Shown here: positions 34,679 through 43,570 of the stretch, piece after piece
How the letters are laid out: each line of letters starts with the position of its first letter
How positions within the stretch are numbered: the first letter of the stretch is position 1
Origin: an uncultured Bacteroidia bacterium
GTDB taxonomy: Bacteria > Bacteroidota > Bacteroidia > NS11-12g > UBA9320
Reading direction: 5' to 3'
Assembly: GCA_905478335.1 (NCBI GenBank)
Contig: CAJQIC010000030.1
Span: 1-64,000 of the forward strand
DNA: 64,000 nt
The notes under the pieces: generated by a model
Databases searched by the model: none
What the model was told of the DNA's origin: nothing
The model's input: only the letters and a program-made list of their open reading frames with translations
Made by a program: the position numbers and the translations under genes

Positions 34679-35277
34679 CTATAAATTTAAAAAAAATTAC
34701 CATTTTAACTGTCATTGGCTTAACGCTAATGAGTTTTACAGCAGCAATTACGGCGCAAACTGATTTCACGATATTAGCGAGCAAAAGCAACGTTAAATGG
34801 ACAGGTTATAAGCCTGGAGGTCAGCATAAAGGAACAGTAGACGTAAAAAGTGGATCGTTTGCTATGGATGGCGATATCATTCAGTCCGGTTCAGTAGTCA
34901 TTGACATGACAAGTTTAAAGGTTACCGATTCAGAAAGTCAAAAGTTATATAATCACCTTAGAGGGGAAGACTTTTTTAATGTGAAGGAGTTTAAGACGAG
35001 CACGTTGGTCATAAAAAGCAGTAAATCTGTAAATGCTGACTCCAATGGTAAACATACTTTAGAAATCACTGGCGACATGACGATTTTGGGCAAAACCCAA
35101 CCAATCACATTTAAAGCTGTCAACACAGCCAAAACGGATAATTACATGTTTTATAGCACCAACTTGTCGATTGATCGAACCAAGTTTGGTATAACATATA
35201 AGTCAAGCATGCTAGGCGATGCCATGATTAATGATGACTTTGATTTAGCGATAAAATTAATTGCTAAAAAGAATTAG
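34675..35277 (+). CDS. YceI family periplasmic lipid-binding protein
   Basis: The 200-residue protein has a signal peptide and the YceI lipocalin-like barrel pattern: SKSNVKWTGYKPGGQHKGTVDV, GSVVIDMTSLKVTD, LRGEDFFNVKEFKTSTLVI, HTLEITGDMTILGKTQPITFKA and FGITYKSSMLGDAMINDDFDLAI. YceI proteins bind polyisoprenoid or other amphiphilic ligands in the periplasm. It is cotranscribed with the MarR regulator and ends at a strong terminator. Confidence 0.95.
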   Translation: MTINLKKITILTVIGLTLMSFTAAITAQTDFTILASKSNVKWTGYKPGGQHKGTVDVKSGSFAMDGDIIQSGSVVIDMTSLKVTDSESQKLYNHLRGEDFFNVKEFKTSTLVIKSSKSVNADSNGKHTLEITGDMTILGKTQPITFKAVNTAKTDNYMFYSTNLSIDRTKFGITYKSSMLGDAMINDDFDLAIKLIAKKN

Positions 35278-35292
35278 AAAAAGAACAATGAT

Positions 35293-35322
35293 AAAAAAAG
35301 GCCTCATATGAGGCCTTTTTTT
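35293..35322. terminator. Bidirectional intrinsic terminator
   Basis: Seven A, then the perfect palindrome GGCCTCATATGAGGCC, then seven T; it serves the converging yceI and M1 peptidase genes. Confidence 0.93.
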
Positions 35323-35340
35323 ATGCCCTATGCCGACTAA

Positions 35341-37251
35341 CTAGAGTCCTAAAATTTCTTCGATACTGTTTGAAGACACCGCATGATATCCTGGCTTTGC
35401 AATTTCATAAACGCGCGTCCCCCATTCTTTACCCTCTTCCGTTTTCACTAACGCTTCGTACAAGGGAGATAAGAACTTTCGACGACCCACTGAAGTAAGA
35501 AAGCTTTCCATGTTTTGGTATGCTGGTTCGTACTCCACTGCAATGCAGTGTTGGAACCAATCACAAAGTATTTCGTTATTTCCGCTATTGGTCAAATCAA
35601 ATACGTTGTCCAATTCAGCCACTTGGTTTACATCCAACTTATCTTTCAAGCCTCTCAAAAAGTATAACCAATGATGTGTTGTCCAGTTCTCAGTGATGAG
35701 TTGGTCAGCGTGGTCTCCATTCATAAACTTGAGTATCTCTACCTCCACTTTTTTCAATTCTTCCGATTCTGGGTTTGGTGCAGAACTAGGTAGGCCTGGT
35801 CCATAAATCCATTCTTTAGGTTGAATTTTGGCATATAAGTTGGAATCGCCCTTTAACAAATGTTCATCGAGGTAAGCCTCAAATTTGGCCGTGTTCATGG
35901 ACTTAAAGGCATTTTCTGAAAAATACTGCTTCAAGAAAACATCGAATTTTTCGCGACCAACGGCGTATTCTATGGTTTGAAGAAAGAATCGACCTTTTTC
36001 GTACGCAATATCCGTCAAACCATCGTCTGGGTTTCTTCCGGTCAACGCCAAATACAAATGCGTATCATCCACTTTGTTTTCTCTGGTCAACCGTTCTATT
36101 GTATGTTTCAACTCACCCATTCCAAGCTTGGTTTGCATCTCTTCATAAGGCTTGCCGAATATTTTTTCCATTATACGTTGCTCAAAATAAACCGTGAATC
36201 CCTCATTTAACCAGAAGTCGTCCCATGTTTCGTTGGTTACTAAATTACCCGACCATGAATGCGCAAGTTCATGCGCTATCAAGGCAACAAGGCTTCGATC
36301 ACCAGCAATAATTGTAGGCGTTGCAAAAGTCAACCGTGGGTTTTCCATGCCACCAAATGGGAAACTTGGAGGAAGCACCACGACATCGTATTGACCCCAA
36401 GCATACTTGCCATACAATGCCTCTGCACTATCAATCATGCTTTGCATATCCTGAAATTCCCAAACACATTTTTTTAACATGCTTGGCTCGGCATACACCC
36501 CACAATTTCTTCCCAACTGCTCGTATTCCAAATCACCAACCGTTAAAGCCAATAAATAAGAAGAAATAGGTTGATTCATGGTGAAAGCATACACACCATC
36601 TTTGGTTTTCTTTTGCCCATTCTCAGCACTCATCAGGGCAATCAAATCAGGTAGTGTTTTAATGCTTGCGCTATAGGTAAATTTTACACCAGGACTATCT
36701 TGACAAGGAATCCACGTACGTGCTAAAATCGCTTGTGACTGGCTAAACAGATAAGGGTGCTTTCCACCTGCGGTTTGCTCTGGTTTTAACCACTGTAAAG
36801 CCTCGGCTGATGGGCTGGTTTCGTAAAACACCGTGACACTCTTAGTTTTCTTTTTTAGGTTTATGGCCAAATCTTGTCCAAAATATTCTACATCTTCAGA
36901 CAATAAAAACTGTGCCTCAGTGCCGTCGTCCAGAAGGATTTTTTCGATTTGCAGTTGACGGCTGTCAAGGTGCAAAACATTTACCTTTGTTTTGCGATCT
37001 AAATCCAGACGCACACTGCCTTTTAGGACCCTTTTCTCAAAGTCTACGGCTAGGTCAAGGTGCATATGTTGGATTGAGACATCCTGCGGATTACTAAAGG
37101 AATGCGCATCCGATGTTACCTCTTTAAGTTGGTCAGTAGATCCTTGATCAGAATCTGATTTTAAATCGGTATTGTTTTTGCAACTATTAAGTAAAGGTAG
37201 TGAAAGTAAGATCAGGCTTGAACTTACGGTAAGTCTAGTAATTCTGTTCAT
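35341..37251 (-). CDS. M1 family aminopeptidase (leukotriene A4 hydrolase-like), lipoprotein
   Basis: ATG at 37251 is chosen since it gives a lipoprotein signal (MNRITRLTVSSSLILLSLPLLNSC, Cys24) and lies after the promoter at 37272-37279. The 636-residue protein shows the M1 signature: GGMEN (residues 300-304), HELAH (His327, Glu328, His331) and NEG with Glu350. The C-terminal region continues with an LTA4H-type helical domain. Such enzymes release N-terminal amino acids from peptides at the cell surface. Confidence 0.94.
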   Translation of the reverse strand: MNRITRLTVSSSLILLSLPLLNSCKNNTDLKSDSDQGSTDQLKEVTSDAHSFSNPQDVSIQHMHLDLAVDFEKRVLKGSVRLDLDRKTKVNVLHLDSRQLQIEKILLDDGTEAQFLLSEDVEYFGQDLAINLKKKTKSVTVFYETSPSAEALQWLKPEQTAGGKHPYLFSQSQAILARTWIPCQDSPGVKFTYSASIKTLPDLIALMSAENGQKKTKDGVYAFTMNQPISSYLLALTVGDLEYEQLGRNCGVYAEPSMLKKCVWEFQDMQSMIDSAEALYGKYAWGQYDVVVLPPSFPFGGMENPRLTFATPTIIAGDRSLVALIAHELAHSWSGNLVTNETWDDFWLNEGFTVYFEQRIMEKIFGKPYEEMQTKLGMGELKHTIERLTRENKVDDTHLYLALTGRNPDDGLTDIAYEKGRFFLQTIEYAVGREKFDVFLKQYFSENAFKSMNTAKFEAYLDEHLLKGDSNLYAKIQPKEWIYGPGLPSSAPNPESEELKKVEVEILKFMNGDHADQLITENWTTHHWLYFLRGLKDKLDVNQVAELDNVFDLTNSGNNEILCDWFQHCIAVEYEPAYQNMESFLTSVGRRKFLSPLYEALVKTEEGKEWGTRVYEIAKPGYHAVSSNSIEEILGL

Positions 37252-37271
37252 TCTTATCGATAACTTGGGGT

Positions 37272-37279
37272 CAAATATA
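37272..37279 (-). promoter_or_regulatory. -7 promoter element (TATATTTG) of the M1 peptidase
   Basis: TATATTTG with a TTG 17 bases upstream; leader about 17 bases. Confidence 0.7.
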
Positions 37280-37357
37280 GCATCACTACAATAAAACAAT
37301 GTTTATAACGTTCAATGCGTAACCGAAAATTTAATTATGCAAAGTGAACTATATGTA

Positions 37358-37365
37358 TAATTTTG
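37358..37365 (+). promoter_or_regulatory. -7 promoter element (TAATTTTG) of the acidic secreted protein gene
   Basis: TAATTTTG 16 bases before the ATG at 37382. Confidence 0.6.
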
Positions 37366-37381
37366 CACAACTTGTTAAGAA

Positions 37382-38230
37382 ATGAAAAAGATTAATAAAC
37401 TTAAACCACTACAAAAACAATCATGGCTAATTCGATTTAGCCTAGTGTTGGCTTTGTTATGCAGCTTGGCTTTTATTTCTAATGCTCAAGACGATGAATA
37501 CTCGGATGATTATTCTGACGACTATTCCTCTGATTACTCTGAAGACTATGATGAAGACTACTCTGAAGACAGCAGTGATGACTACGGAGACGATGGTGAT
37601 TATGGCGACGACTACGGAGATGACTTTGGAGATGCTTTCGGCAGCAGCGAACGTGAAGAGTACGTTCCTAAGAAAATAATTCGTAAACCTTACATTCGAT
37701 TCGTTCCTCCTTATGACTCTACAAGAGAGCTTGTATTGTACAAAGCGGTTATAGAGGTAATGGACAGAGATGGTTATGAGGTAGAGATTGACACAATCCG
37801 TTTCCGCACAAATCAATGGTTAGAAGCTGAATTCGGTAAAAATTTGAAAAAGTTTTTAACGATGGACGGTATCAATGATGCAGCTGGAGAAAACGAACAC
37901 AAAATAACAATACATGGCATGTTCCCGTGCGAAATTCAACCAAATGAATTTACAACAGTTACAGAGGGCATGGTAGAATACGACATGGAGATACGTGTTA
38001 GAGATGGTAGATACCGTTATACGGTAAAGAATCTAGTTCATATCGCTGAACCTCGTCCAGGAGAGAAAGAAGGAGAAAGAACATACTTCGAATACCTTAT
38101 GAAGAGTGAAGACGATGTTCGAGCAGGCGACAGAATTTTAGTTGCTGCAGATAAAAAAATAAACTCCATGATGACTGAGTTGCAGAAAACTTGTCAAACA
38201 AATCCAATCGAAGAAGACGACGACTGGTAG
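37382..38230 (+). CDS. Secreted acidic-repeat protein with a DUF4468-like domain
   Basis: The 282-residue product has a signal peptide (to about residue 35) and then, at about 36-90, a low-complexity run of Asp, Tyr, Ser and Glu (EDYDEDYSEDSSDDYGDDGD and similar) with no Cys. The remaining domain (about 100-265) has WLEAEFGKNLKKFLTMD, then HKITIHGMFPCEIQPNEF, VEYDMEIRVRDGRYRYTVKN, and ends in a tail EEDDDW. Its layout resembles DUF4468, a beta-rich TBP-like fold. The acidic linker could bind calcium or serve as a flexible spacer; both are guesses. Confidence 0.75.
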   Translation: MKKINKLKPLQKQSWLIRFSLVLALLCSLAFISNAQDDEYSDDYSDDYSSDYSEDYDEDYSEDSSDDYGDDGDYGDDYGDDFGDAFGSSEREEYVPKKIIRKPYIRFVPPYDSTRELVLYKAVIEVMDRDGYEVEIDTIRFRTNQWLEAEFGKNLKKFLTMDGINDAAGENEHKITIHGMFPCEIQPNEFTTVTEGMVEYDMEIRVRDGRYRYTVKNLVHIAEPRPGEKEGERTYFEYLMKSEDDVRAGDRILVAADKKINSMMTELQKTCQTNPIEEDDDW

Positions 38231-38255
38231 ACAGCAATTCTATAAAAATATTGAT

Positions 38256-38285
38256 AACCCTATGTCAACTGGCATAGGGTTTTTT
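38256..38285 (+). terminator. Intrinsic terminator after the acidic secreted protein gene
   Basis: AACCCTATG (38256-38264) pairs perfectly with CATAGGGTT (38273-38281) around an 8-base loop and is followed by a T run. Confidence 0.88.
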
Positions 38286-38348
38286 AATGCCTAAACTTTA
38301 GGGTCTTGATAAAGCCAAAAGGATGTTAATGGCCTTTTTTGTTATGTT

Positions 38349-39191
38349 CTATTTGTTGCGCATGTTTTTGATTGCACGCCAGATAACCGGAGGCATCCAG
38401 TTTGAGGCGAAATTGACAACAGCGTTATATTTCCGCATGCTTTTCTCGCTCTCCACTCCTTTTCTGTCTACAAACAATGTTGTGTGATCTTCTAGTCCTT
38501 CATTCACCTCATGTGATGGCCGACCATTGGTGTAATAATATAGCGCTAAAGAACGTCTGCTGCGGTCTTCAGGACAGTTCAACTTATCGGGATGTCCATG
38601 GTAAGAAAAATCAGTCGTTGAGAACATGGCCATACGATTAAATAAGGGCAGAATCTTCTTTTCTCCTTTTGTCATATCATCGTTCCAAAGCTCAAAGTGT
38701 CCACCGTATTCTTCTTTCCAGTCTTTATTGAGGTAAACCAAAACATTTAGACGTCTGTCTAAACCTGTTCTTTTGTGCTTGTTAAAATCGGCGTGGACCT
38801 TCAAGAATCCACCTCTTTTAATTTGGTGACAACCTCCTCCTTCATAATAAGGGTCTCCAAGCAAATCGTCAATGCCCGTTAATTCAGAAAGGAAGTTTAA
38901 AAATGGCTCAGAGTTTAAAAAGTGCATGAAGACTTTTGTCGCCTTCCCAAATCTATTTTCTCCCCTGGAAGCAAGCTTAACTTCATTTGGCGTTTTGTAC
39001 TCAATATCTCCTTTGTTACCCATATCTGGAAACTCAGACAAGACCAGTGATAAAAACTCCGAATTGAAGAAATCGTCAAAATAAATATTTGGGAAAGGAG
39101 AGTTAGATGAATAGGCGCTTTTATAGTGACTTGCAAGTCCCATTAATTCGTCATATTCGATGTCTAACACTTTATATTCTCCGATATACAT
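38349..39191 (-). CDS. 2-oxoglutarate- and Fe(II)-dependent oxygenase
   Basis: The 280-residue protein contains the facial-triad motif HADF (His133, Asp135), a second histidine in FSYHGHPD (His198 or His200) and an Arg in SRRSLALYYY (about Arg213) for the 2-oxoglutarate carboxylate, a prolyl 4-hydroxylase-like layout with LNVLVYLNKDW and GGHFELW. Bacterial members hydroxylate proteins or small molecules, frequently in glycan-linked loci. It is divergent from the DUF2723 gene, with their starts only 61 bases apart. Confidence 0.88.
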   Translation of the reverse strand: MYIGEYKVLDIEYDELMGLASHYKSAYSSNSPFPNIYFDDFFNSEFLSLVLSEFPDMGNKGDIEYKTPNEVKLASRGENRFGKATKVFMHFLNSEPFLNFLSELTGIDDLLGDPYYEGGGCHQIKRGGFLKVHADFNKHKRTGLDRRLNVLVYLNKDWKEEYGGHFELWNDDMTKGEKKILPLFNRMAMFSTTDFSYHGHPDKLNCPEDRSRRSLALYYYTNGRPSHEVNEGLEDHTTLFVDRKGVESEKSMRKYNAVVNFASNWMPPVIWRAIKNMRNK

Positions 39192-39221
39192 ACATTAGCT
39201 TTAAGGTGTAAAAAAAAGAAA

Positions 39222-39229
39222 TATTTTTG
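39222..39229 (+). promoter_or_regulatory. -7 promoter element (TATTTTTG) of the DUF2723 gene
   Basis: TATTTTTG ends at the G of an in-frame GTG at 39229, so that GTG cannot be the start; the ATG at 39253 is about 19 bases past the predicted transcription start. Confidence 0.6.
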
Positions 39230-39252
39230 TGACAACAAAGACACGTACGAAT

Positions 39253-42200
39253 ATGATACAATATAAGTTGTGGAACAACATACTTGGATGGATAAGTTTC
39301 GCGATCGCCATGGTCGTTTACTCAATGACTGTTGAGCCATCTGTACCCTTATGGGATTGCGGAGAATTTATCTCTGCTTCATACAGTTTGCAAGTAGTTC
39401 ACCCACCAGGTGCTCCACTATTCTTGCTATTAGGACGTCTATTTTCTTTATTCGCGCCTAGTGCCGAACATGTTGCTCTTGCAGTGAATATGCTGTCGGT
39501 TGTTGCCAGTGCATTAACAGTTGGTTTCACGTTTTGGATCACAACGCACTTTGCGGTTAAGGCCTTGCACTTGAATGTTCAAAACCCTTCTGTATCGGTC
39601 GAAAATGGCATGACCATCTTTGGCTCAGGTTTGATTGCTGCACTAGCCCTTACTTTTATGGATACGTTCTGGTTTAGCGCTGTTGAAGCAGAAGTATACG
39701 CATCGTCGTCTTTATTTACGGCCCTGTCCTTTTGGGGAATATTAAAATGGGAAACCAACAAAGATAAACCAAAGTCTAATCGCTGGTTGGTGTTTATAGC
39801 CTACACCATTGGTTTATCTATCGGACTTCACTTACTGAACTTACTGGTTATACCAGCCGTAGTTTTATACTACTTCTTTAATCAATATGAAGTAAACCAA
39901 AGAAACATTATTCGCGCCTTAGGTATTGGTGCTGGGTCATTGGTTTTTATTAACTGGGGGTTAATTCCAGGCTTGCCAAAACTTGCTGCATTCTTCGACA
40001 AGATATTTGTAAACAGCTTAGGATTGCCTTTTAACTCTGGTGTGCTTTTCGCAGTAGCATTGGTAATTGGATTAATCGTCTTTGGTATTCGGTATACCAT
40101 TCAAAACAAAAAGCCTTTACTGAATTTAGTCATGTTGTGTGTTACGTTTATCTTGATTGGATACAGTTCTTATTCGATGGTAGTGATTCGTTCATTGGCT
40201 GAACCAGCTATTGACATGAACGACCCTGAAGACGCATACAGCTTACTGAGCTACATTCAACGTGAGCAATATGGTGACCGACCATTGTTTAAAGGGCCTT
40301 ATTACAACGCCCGTTTAAAACCTCCTTATTACAAAGAAGGATCTGCTCAATACCGAAATGGAATTGACAAGGAAGGAAATCCTGAATATGTAAAAACAGG
40401 AAACCGTACGGAGTATGTATGGGATGATAGATATCTGACCAATTTCCCTCGAATGGGTGATTTGACGGATAAGAATAAAGGCTACAAGTACTGGTATAAA
40501 GAACGTGAGAAAACGGACGCAAACGGTAATAAAGAAATTGTTACTCCAGACTTTAAAGACAATATCGGGTTCATGATGAACTATCAGCTTGGCTGGATGT
40601 ATTGGCGTTATTTCTTTTGGAATTTTGGCGGAAGACAAAGTGATATTCAGAATGTCGACAATAACATTTTTGAAGGAAATTGGATGAGTGGAATTGGTGC
40701 ATTTGACAATCGTCGTATTGGCCCACAAGACAACATCCCGGCTTCTTTATCCAGTAATAAAGCAAGAAACAAATATTACCTAATTCCATTCTTTTTAGGG
40801 TTAATAGGGATATTCTTCCAGTTCACTCGGCAGAAATTTGACGCAATTGTTGTGCTTGCACTATTTGTGTTTACAGGAATGATGATTGTGATTTATCTGA
40901 ATCAACCTCCTCTAGAACCTAGAGAAAGAGACTATACCAACGTGGGGTCCTATCAAACGTTCTGTATTTGGATTGGCTTGGCTGTTTTAGGAATTGCCCA
41001 GGCGCTAAAAAAATACATAAATGGACGACTGGCAGCAGTCGTTGCGATTCTGGTATGTGCTACAGCACCTTACCTCATGGGGTCAGAAAACTGGGATGAT
41101 CATGATCGCTCAGACAGATACTTAGGGATCAGTTTTGCTAAAAACTACCTAAACTCCTGTGAAGAAAACGCCATTCTGTTTACCAACGGTGATAATGACA
41201 CCTATCCATTGTGGTACGCACAAAACGTTGAAGGGTATAGAACGGATGTTCGTGTAATTAACTTAAGTCTTTTAAGCACGGAGTATTACGCTCAAGCACT
41301 TACTAGAAAATACTACGGATCAGAACCTTTGCCAATGACGATTATCCCAAGTGATAAATTGAGAGATGGTGAACGCGAAAGCTTAGCATGGAAAAAAGAT
41401 AATCCATTCTTTAATTCTACTGATTATTACAATTTAGCCACCGTGCTCAAATTTATGATTAGTGATGATGACAGACACAAAGCTGCATCCAATCCAGTTA
41501 AACCAAGTGAGTTAGAAAACTACCTGCCAAGTCGTAATGTGATTGTACCTGTTGACCGAAACGCGGTTCTTAAATCAGGCATCGTTGAAGAAAAGGATAC
41601 CGCAAGAATTGTTGACAATATTCAATTCAACTTGGGTTCTCGATTGATGAAGGGAAGCATTGTGATGCTTGACATAATCGCGACCAATGCAGCAAACGGT
41701 TGGAAACGACCTATCTACTTTACCACAACAACCGGCGACGACACATATGCTGGTTTAGAAGCATACTTTAGACATGAAGGCTTAACCTACAGACTTGTTC
41801 CAATGAAACACAACTGGGATCAGCTAAGAGGCTTGGTAGATAAAGATTTGATTTACAAAAGGTTGATGAAGGACTTTGTTTGGGGGAATATGGATAAAGG
41901 AACGATGTTCTTAGACCATAAAGCAACCCTTGTACCACGTAACCTTAGAATTTTATTCGTACAAGTTGCTCAACAATATTCCAATGAAGGAGACAACGAC
42001 AAGGCCAAAGAATTACTTCTAGAGTCGTTGCGTGTTATTCCTGAATCTGTATTACCAATGGATGTTTATGTTCGATCGTATTACATAGAAATGCTTAATT
42101 CAAGTGGAGAAGCAGAAACTGCAAAAATGTTGTTGGATCGAAGCGTAAATCAAATCACAGAGGAAATGGCTTACTATCGAAAACTTGCGACCAATAAGGA

Positions 42201-42342
42201 TCGAAAGTTTAAGAAAATTGGCAAGCAACGATTAGAGTCTACTGCAAGAGACTTACAGCAAAACATCGGTATCGCAACACGTATGAGCGATTCAACTGCT
42301 GTGAATACTTTGTCGAACTTACAAAGTACATTTAGTAGATAA
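39253..42342 (+). CDS. DUF2723 (GT117) family protein, probable protein O-mannosyltransferase
   Basis: The 1029-residue protein has about a dozen membrane helices in the first 400 residues and again around 510-620, with the family signature WDCGEFISASYSLQVVHPPGAPLFLLLGR at about residues 33-61; the acidic pair near its start is the likely catalytic site of a GT-C fold. A large soluble C-terminal portion (630-1029) includes a helical TPR-like end. Human TMEM260, of the same family, is an O-mannosyltransferase for IPT domains, and Bacteroidota O-mannosylate many secreted proteins. The promoter lies just before an ATG at 39253 (an upstream GTG is excluded). rlmB follows 31 bases downstream. Confidence 0.88.
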   Translation: MIQYKLWNNILGWISFAIAMVVYSMTVEPSVPLWDCGEFISASYSLQVVHPPGAPLFLLLGRLFSLFAPSAEHVALAVNMLSVVASALTVGFTFWITTHFAVKALHLNVQNPSVSVENGMTIFGSGLIAALALTFMDTFWFSAVEAEVYASSSLFTALSFWGILKWETNKDKPKSNRWLVFIAYTIGLSIGLHLLNLLVIPAVVLYYFFNQYEVNQRNIIRALGIGAGSLVFINWGLIPGLPKLAAFFDKIFVNSLGLPFNSGVLFAVALVIGLIVFGIRYTIQNKKPLLNLVMLCVTFILIGYSSYSMVVIRSLAEPAIDMNDPEDAYSLLSYIQREQYGDRPLFKGPYYNARLKPPYYKEGSAQYRNGIDKEGNPEYVKTGNRTEYVWDDRYLTNFPRMGDLTDKNKGYKYWYKEREKTDANGNKEIVTPDFKDNIGFMMNYQLGWMYWRYFFWNFGGRQSDIQNVDNNIFEGNWMSGIGAFDNRRIGPQDNIPASLSSNKARNKYYLIPFFLGLIGIFFQFTRQKFDAIVVLALFVFTGMMIVIYLNQPPLEPRERDYTNVGSYQTFCIWIGLAVLGIAQALKKYINGRLAAVVAILVCATAPYLMGSENWDDHDRSDRYLGISFAKNYLNSCEENAILFTNGDNDTYPLWYAQNVEGYRTDVRVINLSLLSTEYYAQALTRKYYGSEPLPMTIIPSDKLRDGERESLAWKKDNPFFNSTDYYNLATVLKFMISDDDRHKAASNPVKPSELENYLPSRNVIVPVDRNAVLKSGIVEEKDTARIVDNIQFNLGSRLMKGSIVMLDIIATNAANGWKRPIYFTTTTGDDTYAGLEAYFRHEGLTYRLVPMKHNWDQLRGLVDKDLIYKRLMKDFVWGNMDKGTMFLDHKATLVPRNLRILFVQVAQQYSNEGDNDKAKELLLESLRVIPESVLPMDVYVRSYYIEMLNSSGEAETAKMLLDRSVNQITEEMAYYRKLATNKDRKFKKIGKQRLESTARDLQQNIGIATRMSDSTAVNTLSNLQSTFSR

Positions 42343-42373
42343 AGCGCCAGCTGGTTGCCACTGGCTTATTGAC

Positions 42374-43111
42374 ATGGAAAAAAAACCACAACCCAAGCAA
42401 CTGATTTACGGCATCCATGCCGTGCAAGAGGCTATCGAGGCTGGGAAGCAGTTTGAAAGAATCTATATTTTAAAAACTGATAAAGGTGAAGCACTAATGG
42501 GTTTAAACGCTTTGATTAAGTCAAACCGTTTACCCGTTCACCACGTGCCAATTCATAAGTTAAATCGTCTGTCGAGAGGAAACCACCAAGGTGTTGTTGC
42601 TTTCTTGTCCTTAATACCAAATGTTGAAATCGATGAAATCATCACCAGGGCATTTGAAGAAGGCGCTCATCCAAAGATTTTGGTACTTGATGGCATAACT
42701 GACGTAAGAAACTTTGGCGCCCTTAGTCGATCTGCGTTGGCTTTTGGTTTTCATGCTGTTGTTGTTCCAAACAAAGGCTCGGCACTTATCCATCAAGATG
42801 CAGTGAAAGCATCTGCAGGTGCCTTGATGAAGATTCCTGTTGCCAAGGTAATCAACCTCAGTCGATCTTTGGAGGCAATGAAGGACTTCGGCTTAAAGAT
42901 TATTGGAATTACGGAAAAAGCCTCAGAGTCCATACGTGACATTAAAGTTAACGAGCCAGTTGCATTGGTATTGGGAAATGAAGAAACGGGGTTACATCAA
43001 AACAGTTTAGCCTTGTGCGACAACACATATTGTATCGAAATATCGGAAGAAATTGACTCGTTAAATGTGTCGGTTGCAGGAGCAATTGCCATGTTTCAAG
43101 CGTCTATGTAG
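42374..43111 (+). CDS. rlmB: 23S rRNA (guanosine-2'-O-)-methyltransferase RlmB (TrmH family)
   Basis: The SPOUT enzyme methylates the ribose of G2251 in 23S rRNA using SAM. The 245-residue protein has the N-terminal substrate-binding domain (IYGIHAVQEAI, LSRGNHQGVVAF) and the three TrmH motifs: VRNFGALSRSALAFGFHAVV, LVLGNEETGL and DSLNVSVAGAIAMF. The two helices of the knot are intact. TrmH-family members differ in target, so RlmB is likely rather than certain. Confidence 0.94.
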   Translation: MEKKPQPKQLIYGIHAVQEAIEAGKQFERIYILKTDKGEALMGLNALIKSNRLPVHHVPIHKLNRLSRGNHQGVVAFLSLIPNVEIDEIITRAFEEGAHPKILVLDGITDVRNFGALSRSALAFGFHAVVVPNKGSALIHQDAVKASAGALMKIPVAKVINLSRSLEAMKDFGLKIIGITEKASESIRDIKVNEPVALVLGNEETGLHQNSLALCDNTYCIEISEEIDSLNVSVAGAIAMFQASM

Positions 43112-43301
43112 GCGCTTTTTACGCGTTCAGTTACATCAACTTTCAGCCTAAAATTTTCCCACATTCGCATCTACCTGATAACAAGTGAGTTACGCATCCA
43201 CTGGCATGGTTGTTGTACTTTAAAACTAAATAAGTTTTTGCTTGTTTTTTTGAAGTAGAAATTTATTTTCGCGAACAATTGGGACAGATTAATATTAAAT
43301 T

Positions 43302-43523
43302 ATGTATTGGACTTTAGAACTAGCATCATATTTAGATGACGCACCTTGGCCAGCGAGCAAAGATGAGTTAATAGATTATGCCATTCGATCTGGTGCTCCT
43401 TTAGAAGTTGTAGAAAACCTACAAGAATTAGAGGATGACGGAGATGCATTTGAATCAATCGACGAGGTTTGGAGTGAATATCCAACCACAGACGATTATT
43501 TCTTTAATGAAGATGAGCTATAA
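43302..43523 (+). CDS. DUF2795 domain protein
   Basis: The 73-residue acidic protein matches DUF2795: YWTLELASYLDDAPWPASKDELIDYAIRSG at the N-terminus, then EVVENLQELEDDGD and an acidic end. It is widespread and conserved in Bacteroidota but has no established function. It is a single-gene unit with a near-consensus promoter (TATTTTCG at about 43269-43276) and its own terminator. The upstream 190-base gap (43112-43301) otherwise shows nothing. Confidence 0.93.
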   Translation: MYWTLELASYLDDAPWPASKDELIDYAIRSGAPLEVVENLQELEDDGDAFESIDEVWSEYPTTDDYFFNEDEL

Positions 43524-43545
43524 ACAGCATTAACATATTTTGTTG

Positions 43546-43570
43546 AACCGGGCCTAGGTCCGGTTTTTTT
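43546..43570 (+). terminator. Intrinsic terminator after DUF2795
   Basis: AACCGG (43546-43551) pairs with CCGGTT (43560-43565), followed by TTTTTTT; it lies 23 bases after the stop and abuts the convergent hydrolase gene. Confidence 0.88.

Noticed and set aside
37482-37679. Repetitive DNA that could be mistaken for a CRISPR or tandem repeat
   Set aside because: It is degenerate Asp/Tyr/Ser codon repetition inside a gene with a sensible signal peptide and C-terminal domain; there are no regular spacers.
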